64,000 bases of DNA, taken from contig CM066032.1 in NCBI GenBank assembly GCA_033557465.1, positions 448,444,270 to 448,508,269 on the forward strand. The letters are read 5' to 3'. The DNA comes from Ichthyophis bannanicus (lineage: Eukaryota; Chordata; Amphibia; Gymnophiona; Ichthyophiidae). The notes below the pieces were generated by a model. The model did not search any database. It saw only the letters and a list, made by a program, of their open reading frames with translations, and had not been told where the DNA came from. Each line of letters opens with the position of its first letter. The stretch's first letter is position 1. Made by a program: the position numbers and the translations under genes. Below, one piece after another: positions 55,861 to 64,000 of the stretch.

Positions 55861-57454
55861 TGTTTGTTTATGTTTATGTTTATTTTAAAATTTGATATAC
55901 CGCCCAACACCAGAGGCACCTGAGCGGTTTACAATAAAAAAGTTTAAAACAAATTAAAAACAGGCTGCATGAAACAGAAAAGAACGCCATAAAATTGATA
56001 GGACAGAGAAGAAAAGAGAGACATTGAAAGAACAATAACTACAGTACAACATTAAAAGGTTACAACATCATAAGACAGGGGGAGAGGGAGTAGCGGAGGG
56101 GGAGGGAGAAACCATGGTTGGAAGGTCAAACGCTAGTCTGAAGAGGTGGGTCTTGAGTTGAGATTTGAAGGATTGGTATGACTCTTCCGCACGAAGCGGG
56201 GGGGGGGGGGGGAGGGAGTTCCAAAGGCTTGGGGCTAGGAAATAGAAAGCAGAAGAACGGGTGGAGACAAGATGGGCCTGAGAGGGGGAGGGAAGAAACA
56301 GACGATTCGTGTGAATAGCACGGAGCAAACGGTGGGGAGGGCGAAAGTAAATCAGATCAGCAAGATAGGAGGGGGAGCCAGTGCGAACAGCCTTGTGAGT
56401 AAGAATAAGAATTTTATACTGGATACGAAAGGAGATAGGCAGCCAATGGTGATGAAGAAGAAGTGGGGTAACATGATCAAAACGAGAGGCGTGAGCTAGA
56501 AGACGAATAGCAGAGTTCTGGACACATTGAAGACGAGACAGTTGGGAAAGGGGCAGACCAGCAAGGGAGACATTACAATAGTCGAGACGAGACATCACGA
56601 GAGAACAAAGAAGAGTGGCCAGGGCAGGAGGGGAGAGGAAAGGGCGAACCGCACGAAGTTGCCTGAGGGAGAAAAAATAGCGCTGAACAAGAGAAGAGAT
56701 ATGGTCCTTAAAGGAAAGAGAGGAATCAAGAGTAACACCCAGGTAACGAAGAGAAGAGACAAGAGGAATAGACTGTGAAGCGAAGGAGGGGGCACAAGTG
56801 GGGGAAGGATCTCCAAACGTAAACCAGATGGCATGGGATTTAGAAGGGTTCACGTGAAGAAAGTTAGAGGAAAACCAGGAAGCAATAGCAGCAAGACAGT
56901 GATTAAGGGGGGTAATATCCGGAGAGAGGGAATCGGTATGAAGGAGAAGAAAGATGTCGTCCGCGTAGTAATACGCGGAGATGTTAAACTGTTGAATTTG
57001 AAGGGCAAGAGGAGCTAAGAAGACATTGAAAAGAAGTGGTGCAAGGACGGACCCTTGGGGAACCCCACAGGTGAGAGGAGTAGGGGCAGAAGAAGAAGAC
57101 CCAGAAACAACAGAGAAGGAACGGCAGGAAAGGAAAGAATGAAACCACTGAAGAACTACACCAGAGAGACCTGCTTCCCTAAGACGAGTGAGAAGGGTGC
57201 GGTGATCCACTAGATCGAAAGCAGCGGAAAGGTCAAGAGAAACAGCCAAAGTATAGAGACCACGATCGTGAGCAGTGTGAAGTTCATTTAGAAGGGAAAG
57301 AAGGACAGTTTCAGTGCTGTGAGTAGGACGAAAACCAGATTGACGAGGGTGGAGAGTGCGAGAGGCCTCAAGGTGAGAAGAGAGTTGAGTAAAGACCAGC
57401 TTTTCAAGAAATTTAGAGAGAAAAGAAAGGTTAGAGACAGGGCGCCAACTAGAG
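55857..57454 (-). mobile_element. L2-type LINE, second subfamily, inserted antisense
   Basis: It begins on the minus strand at the RT fingers (WRPVSNLSFLSKFLEKL, about 57440) and ends with the 3' tail GCGGTATATCAAATT and (AAACAT)n at 55857-55895. The interruption of copy 3 is clean; the duplicated target (GGAATCAT against GGAACAT) is diverged. Confidence 0.8.
56068..57454 (-). CDS. L2 reverse transcriptase, second subfamily
   Basis: The frame is open from about 57450 to 56068, with the listed ATG at 57249 only an internal Met. Blocks: SLDLSAAFDLVDH, CGVPQGSVLAPLLFNVFLAPL, YYADDIFLLL with both catalytic Asp, and YLGVTLDSSLSFKDHI. The C-terminal HHHWLPISFRIQYKIL and LWNSLPPP follow. It is 5' truncated (no endonuclease), so it cannot move alone, but RT itself is uninterrupted. 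Confidence 0.85.
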
Positions 57455-58596
57455 GGAACATAATGATCTTCATCGACATCTCCTCAGCCTTCGACACAGT
57501 GGACCACAACATACTCCTGGAAAGACTAAAAAACACTGGGATACATGGTGTCACCTTGAAATGGTTCCATTCATACTTAACCAAAAGACAATTACAGGTC
57601 AAGGTGGGCCACAACACCTCCCGACCCATAAATGTCCACCAAGGAGTACCCCAAGGATCCGCACTCTCAGCACTACTATTTAACATCTACATCCAACCAA
57701 TATGCGACATCATGAAAGAGAACAACATTCAATACACAATATATGCAGACGATATCATGATATACACCCCGATATCAGTCGACAACCCGGACTTCTCTAA
57801 GATAACATACTGCCTTACCCAAATGACAAGTTGGTGTCAAAACAACAACCTCGCAATCAACTACGGCAAGACAGAAGCTCTAATCATCACTCAGAACCAA
57901 AGCTTCATACACCCACCAAATATAAAGATACAAAGCACTACTATACCAATAAGATCAGAAGTGAGATACCTCGGAGTTACTCTAGACAGTAAACTCAATC
58001 TCAAGCCACACATAGACAAAACAATCCAAAAAGCATACTACAAGATGCGAATCATCAGAAGACTGAAACCACTCCTCGCCCCTGAACACTTCCGTACCGT
58101 CTGTCAAGCACTGATAACCCCACTGCTGGACTTCTGCAATCCAATATACCTTGGACTACCAAAACAAGCCCTCAAGCCACTCCAACTGGCACAAAACACT
58201 GCAGCGCAAATAATTTCTGGAACAGCAAGACAGGAGCACATCACACCCATCTTGAAGGACTTACACTGGCTCCCAATCAATGCACGCATCAGATACAAAA
58301 CTATCATAAACCTATTTAAGATAAATCAGCACACATCAGCCAACAGCCTGCACACCCTCATACAACCAGACACCACCAGCACACGTCCAAGAAGACAACA
58401 TACACCCAACCGAGTTAGCACCCCAAGTGAATTCAGACACACACGCAAAGACACAACAGACAGAGCACTCTCCATGGCTGCTCCAACAATATGGAACAAA
58501 CTCCCGAACGATTTGAGGGCAACAACAGACCTCAAAGACTTTAGAAAACAGCTGAAGACCCTGCTGTTCATAGAACACTATGGACACACCACATAA
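57455..58596 (+). CDS. L2 reverse transcriptase, copy 3, C-terminal part
   Basis: Open from the insertion site to a stop at 58596. Blocks: IFIDISSAFDTVDHN, VPQGSALSALLFNIYIQ, YADDIMIY (about 57742-57766, both Asp present), VRYLGVTLDSKLNL, LHWLPINARIRYKTI and KLPNDLRAT. Frame and residues are well kept, which makes this the best L2A-type RT of the three. The first 50 codons of the raw frame upstream of 57455 belong to the antisense L2 and are not protein of this element. Confidence 0.85.
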
Positions 58597-58869
58597 CCTC
58601 AGAGAACGTATAACAGCACATGATACCTCCTAACACTGTATGTATAGAAAATGTTGCATAGCCCCAATGTATATAGCGCACCTTGTACATAGCTCAAACT
58701 AATCTCGCACACAACACAACATACACTCAAGTCGAAATCTCTCCCTCACTGCATGAATATATATAGGGGCAAAACCTATGCACACACAGCTTAAAGACAT
58801 ATGTATCTATAGAAATATATAGAGATATATACAGACATGAATATGTATGTCTGAAGATACATGTCTGCA

Positions 58870-60108
58870 ACTAAGCCCCATAAGAACATCCACATGAGAG
58901 ATGTGAAGGAGAAAGATTCATCTAATAACAAGAAGGTGGAACCTACTTGAGAAGATATATAGAGAATCTATTCCTCCGGGCTAAGAAGGTGCAGGAATGC
59001 TATCCAGTGAAATAACCAGGATGGTTGCGTGAAAAAACAGAGGATAATATCAGTCTGTAAACAGCAAGTCCTGAGTTTTGTAGGACTGTGACATGGTAAA
59101 TGGACAGAAAACGCATAGGAGGAGATACCAGAATGACCCACTGGAGGGACACAGGGGTATCATGCGTTACTAGTAGAATATGTGCTGTCCATAAAGGAAT
59201 AGGATAGCATGAGGACAAGCTGTAAGGAAAAAAGAGCATATTCCTGCAGGATTAGAAAACTCTTTGGACATTCACGCAGAAAAGGCTTATATCCTGTATT
59301 ATAACAGGAGACAACAGGGTGTGGAGAACCCTCCCAGTCATGGAAAATGACTGATAAACCTTTTCCACCATATAGAATAGCCATCAGAGACAAAGTCCAA
59401 TGCTCTCTAGCAAGGGCCCATAGTAGAAAGCTTCTCTGAAGATTGCAGAGAGCATTATGCAGGAGAATTAGGAGATAAAACTGACTGTAGGACAGCTGTG
59501 CTGCCAAATCCAAGGAAATGGAGATGGCAAGAAAAGAAGATAATGTGAGAAGCCTGAAGTGATTAGGATTATCCAAGATAGATGAAGCACTATCTTGGAA
59601 TCACTGCTAAGGCTAGACAGAAAGTAGTGGAAGACAGACTGGAAACTTGTGGAAAAGTACCAGTAGTTCAATCACTGGAACTCCTGCATGAGCAGCAGCT
59701 GAAAGAGACAGCAGAGAGAATCTTCCTGTGTAAAACAGAAAACAGACAAAGGGAGAGGAAAAATTCCTGTCCCTGTCTGATAAGCTGTCCAGAGAATTTA
59801 TTCAAGGAAAAAACTCTACACTGGAAAGAAAGGCTAGAGAAGCTCTGCAGTATGGTACCACTCATTCAGGGGAAACCCTGATGAGAGGGTAGAGAAACAG
59901 GAGCTGAAGGGTGACTTACCATATGGTAAGTCTGCTGAAGGAAAAAATGTTCATGTTGGGACAGAAAACTATCATGGGATAGTTGTTAACTTCTCTTCTT
60001 GGTAGGAAGAAGAGGAGAAATCTGTAACCCATAGACATGAATATCCTGACAGCTCAGCATATCTAGGAGGGAAAAAGATGTCCTGAAGAAAGGAAACTAT
60101 GTGTAGAG
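58870..60108 (-). pseudogene. DIRS e, RNase H and flanking pol relics
   Basis: The minus strand at 59160-59576 reads LLHNALCNLQRSFLLWALAREHW, which aligns with the SLCNKALRLWALARQHQ stretch of DIRS b RNase H, followed by a WEGSPHPVV block. The rest is too decayed to assign. Ends at the hAT MITE. Confidence 0.5.
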
Positions 60109-61727
60109 CAGGGGTCTCAAAAACATGCGGCCCGCGAGAGCATTTTGTGCGGCCCGCGACCCGCGAGTATCCTTTCTGCAATTTTTGCTACTTTTACTCA
60201 CTGTTTTCCGGCTTAGCGCGATTCCCGGGGCTGCATACAAAGTTGGGTTGCATGACCGCGTCACGCGCCTGCCCTCCACCAATCAGGGACAGGCAGAAGG
60301 AGGAGAAAAAGGAGGAGGGGGGGGGGCCCGGCCCAGAAGCAGTCTGAGCAGCCACGAGGTATCAGCGGTTTATGAAGCATCGCCTGCTTGGAGGAAGGAT
60401 CGCCTGCTTGCACAGCTCTCGGCAGGTAAGGAAGCAGTCTGCCCAGAATTAAGCCAGCCCTGCCTCCCTCAGTCCCTCTCCTCTTCGGCTTAGAACCGCG
60501 AAGGGAGGAAATTTCAGCCGGCTTAAAAGAGTCCCGAGGGAGGAACTCTCCCTTCGCGGTTCTAAGCCGAAGAGGAGAGGGACTGAGGCAGGGAGGGAGG
60601 GAGGGATGGCTCTGCGGGGGGGGCCTGTGATTCTTGCTGAGGGAGGCCTGTGATTCTTGCTGAGGGAGGGAGGGAGGATGGATGGATGGATGGATGGGGG
60701 GGGCTGTGATTCTTGCTGAGGGAGGGAGGGAGGATGGATGGATGGATGGGGGGGGCGGTGATTTTTGCTGATGGAGGGAGGAAGGATGGATGGATGGGTG
60801 AGGCCTGTGATTTTTGCTGAGGGAGGGAGGGAGGATGGATGGATGGATGGGGGGGCTGTGATTCTTGCTGAGGGAGGGAGGGAGGATGGATGGATGGATG
60901 GATGGGGGGGGCTGTGATTTTTGCTGAGGGAGGGAGGATGGATGGATGGATGGGGGGGGCTGTGATTATTGCGGAGGGAGGGAGGGAGGATGGATGGATG
61001 GATGGGGGGGGCTGTGATTTTTGCTGAGGGAGGGAGGGAGGGAGGATGGATGGATGGATTGGGGGGGGCTGTGATTTTTGCTGCTGCTGCTGCTGATGAT
61101 GATGATGATGGATGGGGGGGGGTCAGAACTGGTAATGTGCTGTGGGCTGGGGGTCAGAACCATCACCATTTCTGAACCCCCCAGCCCCACAGCACATTAC
61201 CAGTTCTAAACCCCCCAGCACATTACCAGTGTGCTGTGGGCTGGGGGGTCAGAACTGGTAATGTGCTGTGGGCTGGGGGTCAGAACCATCACCATTTCTG
61301 AACCCCCCCAGCCCCACAGCACATTACCAGTTCTAAACCCCCCAGCACATTACCAGTGTGCTGTGGGCTGGGGGGTAGGTCATGTATTGTTCTCTGAAAT
61401 GTATTGATTTAATATTTGCAGTGTTGCCTTTTGATAGGTAGGGTCTGGTGCTTTGTGAGTCCTGGTAGTGCTGTTATGATACGGGGGGTTTGCTATGGGT
61501 TCTAAATGGGCAGTGTTAGTAGTAGTTCCTAATGTGCCTGGCGGTTGGCACTGGATTATAGTAATTTTCTAGTCTTTCTTTATCCATGCACTCATTATGC
61601 AACATTATGCAAATATTTATGCAAATGAGGCCCCTTATGCAAATGAGCCCCCGTGTCTTATGCGGCCCCTGGGTTACTTTACAAGTCCTCATTCGGCCCT
61701 CAAAGCAATTTGAGTTTGAGACCCCTG
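60109..61727. mobile_element. hAT non-autonomous element (MITE) with internal minisatellite
   Basis: Perfect 13-bp terminal inverted repeats CAGGGGTCTCAAA / TTTGAGACCCCTG, with a perfect 8-bp target duplication GTGTAGAG (60101-60108 and 61728-61735), the hAT signature. Inside are a GC-rich hairpin (60479-60507 with 60549-60578), a purine minisatellite (60620-61110) and inverted CAGCACATTACCAG blocks (61115-61375). No transposase frame. Size 1619 bp. Confidence 0.9.
60620..61110 (+). repeat. GGGA/GGAT minisatellite
   Basis: About eight copies of a 50-60 bp unit: GGCTGTGATTYTTGCTGAGG, then GGGA and GGAT runs and a G run. Unit length varies with the GGAT count. It ends in CTG and ATG triplets near 61083-61110. 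Confidence 0.85.
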
Positions 61728-61805
61728 GTGTAGAGCTTTAAAGAAAAAACAGTGAACAAACCTCTGCTAAGAAGAAGTTAACTGTAGGTTGCAACCTTCA
61801 GGAAC

Positions 61806-62640
61806 CTATGGTTGCTGGGTTTGCTGAGTCTGGCTAGAGTTTGGATTCTTCAGAGCAGGACGAGGTGTCCCCTGCTTGGGTACATCTGGATGATGGGCAG
61901 GAGAAGAGTGAAACCTTCTTTTCTTAGGGAAAGAAGGTTTGGTAGGACATTTCCTACCTCCTGGCGAAGAAGGCGGCTTAGGGTGGTCTCCAGAACCAGG
62001 GAAGTCAGTGGAGCAATGAGCAACCTGACGTAAAGCCTCCCTATTGAAGAGATTTTCTCCAGTACAAGGAGAATTACCCAGTGTGTGTTGTGCCCATCTG
62101 CTCAAGTCTGAAGCCTGGAGCCAGGCTCTACGTCGTGCTCCTATGGCTATAGCAGAGGTTCTGCTAACAGACTCAAAAAAGTCTAGAGAAGCACGAGAAA
62201 GAAACTAAGAGAGATTCTGGCTATGACTAATAAGTAAGGTATAGTCTGCAGCCTTGGGCTCTGATAGAAAAGGAGTCAAAAGAGATAATTTCTTTGTGAC
62301 CACCTGGAGAGATAGACTCATATAGAAAATATAAGAGATAATCCTTGTTGCCAGCATAGATGTTTGGAAGGTTTGACGTCCAAAAGCATCAAGTGCTCTA
62401 GATGCACGACCTGGCGGATAAGAAGAATGCTTTTTCTTGCTCTTTACCTTCCTCATTGCTGATTCCACTACAATGGAATGATGGGGAAGTTGAGTTTTTT
62501 GAAACCCTGGAGAGGGGGGCACCAGATACAGAACATTAGTTGCTGTAGAAGGTGAGGAAACCCTTAAAGGTGTTTCCCATATTCTTAAAAGAAGATCCTG
62601 CAAAGAATGATGTAAAGGAAGCATTATATTTTCCTTTTCA
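61806..62640 (-). pseudogene. Gag C-terminal half, DIRS e
   Basis: 62205-62624 reads LPHHSIVVESAMRKVKSKKKHSSYPPG and DAFGRQTFQTSMLATRIISYIFYM (given as block names; each matches the HHSMVVESAMRR and DAFGHRTFQASML blocks of DIRS b). 61806-62105 adds the CTGENLFN end. Some stops lie between the two frames. Confidence 0.7.
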
Positions 62641-62690
62641 GCAGGAGAGCCTCGAGTAGGATCACAGCCAGTGATAGGAATAGCAAGGAA

Positions 62691-63708
62691 TGAGCGTGTT
62701 TCTTGCTTTTCCTGGATTTACCTGTGCCGTGTGAGTGGAGTTCCTGATCCGTGCCGGTGTGTACTGCCAGCACGTGACCTGTGAGGGGTATAAGAACTCG
62801 CCCCCACCGCGGAGCTCCTTGAGCGTGTTCTTGCTTTTCCTGGATTTACCTGTGCCGTGTGAGTGGAGTTCCTGATCCGTGCCGGTGTGTACTGCCAGCA
62901 CGTGACCTGTGAGGGGTATAAGAACTCGCCCCCACCGCGGAGCTCCTTGAGCGTGTTCTTGCTTTTCCTGGATTTACCTGTGCCGTGTGAGTGGAGTTCC
63001 TGATCCGTGCCGGTGTGTACTGCCAGCACGTGACCTGTGAGGGGTATAAGAACTCGCCCCCACCGCGGTGCTCCTTGAGCGTGTTCTTGCTTTTCCTGGA
63101 TTTACCTATGCCGTGTGAGTGGAGTTCCTGATCCGTGCCGGTGTGTACTGCCAGCACGTGACCTGTGAGGGGTATAAGAACTCGCCCCCACCGCGGAGCT
63201 CCTTGAGCGTGTTCTTGCTTTTCCTGGATTTACCTGTGCCGTGTGAGTGGAGTTCCTGATCCGTGCCGGTGTGTACTGCCAGCACGTGACCTGTGAGGGG
63301 TATAAGAACTCGCCCCCACCGCGGAGCTCCTTGAGCGTGTTCTTGCTTTTTCCTGGATTTACCTGTGCCGTGTGAGTGGAGTTCCTGATCCGTGCCGGTG
63401 TGTACTGCCAGCACGTGACCTGTGAGGGGTATAAGAACTCGCCCCCACCGCGGAGCTCCTTGAGCGTGTTCTTGCTTTTCCTGGATTTACCTGTGCCGTG
63501 TGAGTGGAGTTCCTGATCCGTGCCGGTGTGTACTGCCAGCACGTGACCTGTGAGGGGTATAAGAACTCGCCCCCACCGCGGAGCTCCTTGAGCGTGTTCT
63601 TGCTTTTCCTGGATTTACCTGTGCCGTGTGAGTGGAGTTCCTGATCCGTGCCGGTGTGTACTGCCAGCACGTGACCTGTGAGGGGTATAAGAACTCGCCC
63701 CCACCGCG
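62691..63708 (+). promoter_or_regulatory. Tandem 128-bp units, L1 promoter-monomer-like
   Basis: Eight head-to-tail units start at 62691, 62821, 62949, 63077, 63205, 63333, 63462 and 63590; the last is about 119 bp. Units differ by only one or a few bases. Each holds an E-box CACGTG (first at 62771-62776) and a TATA-like TATAAGAAC 13 nt after it (62789), then a C-rich CGCCCCCACCGCGG. They lie directly before the L1 ORF1 start, the position of promoter monomers in mouse L1. Promoter activity is inferred. Confidence 0.7.
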
Positions 63709-63834
63709 GGACGCGCACCGCGGGCGCGTGCCCGTGGGCTCGTGCTCCGAAGGGGCGTGTCCAAAGGGGCACGCCCCTTTTGAGCCCCTTCGGAGCCTTG
63801 AGGAGTTGAGGAGCTGTTGACTGGTAACATCTCG
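63709..63834 (+). promoter_or_regulatory. L1 5' leader after the monomers
   Basis: Very GC-rich, non-repeated leader between the last unit and the ATG. It has an inverted CGTGTCCAAAGGGGCACG-type stem and no upstream ATG in the plus frame close to the start. Confidence 0.5.
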
Positions 63835-64000
63835 ATGGGGAAAAGGAAAAAGAAGCCTTTGTCTTCCTCTGCTACACCTACAGGTAAAGCGGTGAAGGTA
63901 GTCGGTCCCTTGGACTCTCATTTTAAGTCCGGGGCCCCTCCTTTTACCGCTGAAATGTCTGACTCTTCCGCCACCGTTAGTCCTAGCTCTATGGAAGGTA
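63835..64000 (+). CDS. L1-type LINE ORF1, start only
   Basis: The frame opens at ATG 63835 and stays open to the window edge (55 codons). The N-terminus is very basic (MGKRKKKPL) and then Ser/Thr/Pro-rich, as in many vertebrate L1 ORF1 proteins before their coiled coil. The coiled coil, RRM and C-terminal domains would lie beyond 64000. The start is chosen as the first ATG after the monomers. If this is L1, the product binds element RNA as trimers. Confidence 0.6.
   Translation, partial: MGKRKKKPLSSSATPTGKAVKVVGPLDSHFKSGAPPFTAEMSDSSATVSPSSMEG

Larger units (their letters stand above)
55040..58640 (+). mobile_element. L2-type LINE, copy 3, with L2 nested inside
   Basis: Plus-strand L2 starting in the region before RT and ending after RT at 58596. 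The 3' UTR continues with ATATATAG-rich text to about 58860. It is split at about 55857-57454 by an antisense L2 of another subfamily. Confidence 0.82.
54213..62690 (-). mobile_element. DIRS retrotransposon e, heavily interrupted
   Basis: The left palindrome is 54213-54531. Degenerate sequence follows to about 55030. It resumes at about 58870-60108 (RNase H) and 61728-62690 (gag). Insertions are the nested L2s (55040-58640), a hAT MITE (60109-61727) and, at the right end, the L1. RT was not recognised. The right terminus is outside the window or lost. Confidence 0.65.

Noticed and set aside
56527..57018. Plus-strand Lys/Arg-rich frames
   Set aside because: They are opposite the antisense L2 RT frame, whose motifs are clear.
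60966..61190. Ser/Pro/His-rich frames in the minisatellite
   Set aside because: Low-complexity translation of GGGA/GGAT repeats.
62691..63708. CRISPR-like array
   Set aside because: The units are contiguous 128-bp repeats without unique spacers, in a vertebrate genome.
62662..63921. Overlapping minus-strand frames of 79-146 codons across the tandem units
   Set aside because: They arise because the 128-bp unit has no stop in some frames; 128 is not a multiple of three and the frames drift. The plus-strand L1 leader explains the sequence better.

Overview
This window is vertebrate nuclear DNA made almost entirely of transposable elements. I found no host exon, tRNA gene, rRNA gene, operon or CRISPR array that I can defend. 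The mix points to an amphibian: several DIRS tyrosine-recombinase retrotransposons, L2, CR1, RTE-BovB and L1 LINEs, Penelope-like elements (PLEs), Tc1 and hAT DNA transposons, and SINEs with tRNA or 5S heads. A caecilian is my best guess. A lizard, turtle or lungfish is not excluded from sequence alone.

Layout. 1-3.1 kb: a CR1 tail whose end is hit by a solo LTR that carries an open reading frame; a PLE sits inside that LTR. 4.6-9.9 kb: a decayed DIRS on the minus strand. 10.2-15.1 kb: a MITE-like repeat and an L2 element broken by a second L2 and by a second ORF-bearing LTR. 15-21 kb: CR1, hAT and DIRS fragments, a GT-rich insertion and a tRNA-SINE. 21.6-27.6 kb: the best DIRS copy (gag, RT, RNase H, recombinase). 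28-35 kb: relic DNA, a 5S-derived SINE, a shortened DIRS and a PLE 3' end with a hammerhead-like fold. 35.46-45.67 kb: a Tc1 transposon swollen to 10.2 kb by an RTE, which itself holds a CR1 and a PLE, the PLE holding an L2. 46.9-53.3 kb: a DIRS holding an L2 that holds a third ORF-bearing solo LTR. 53.3-62.7 kb: a Tc1 fragment, then a DIRS holding two nested L2s and a hAT MITE. 62.7-64 kb: eight 128-bp tandem units leading into the start codon of an L1 ORF1 that runs off the window.

How parts relate. The genes here are element genes, and their links are nesting order and parasitism: the tRNA-SINE and 5S-SINE share tail motifs that look RTE-derived, and an RTE is present. DIRS copies with recognisable termini all lie on the minus strand and share terminal palindromes. 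Three PLE segments carry hammerhead-ribozyme-like folds.

The most promising undescribed item is the LTR family: three solo LTRs (521-3120, 13525-15057, 49052-50319) that each encode, in the U3-like part, a basic protein ending near an acidic tract with the motif (M/I)DCSL. Second is the tandem-promoter-like 5' region of the L1 at the right edge.
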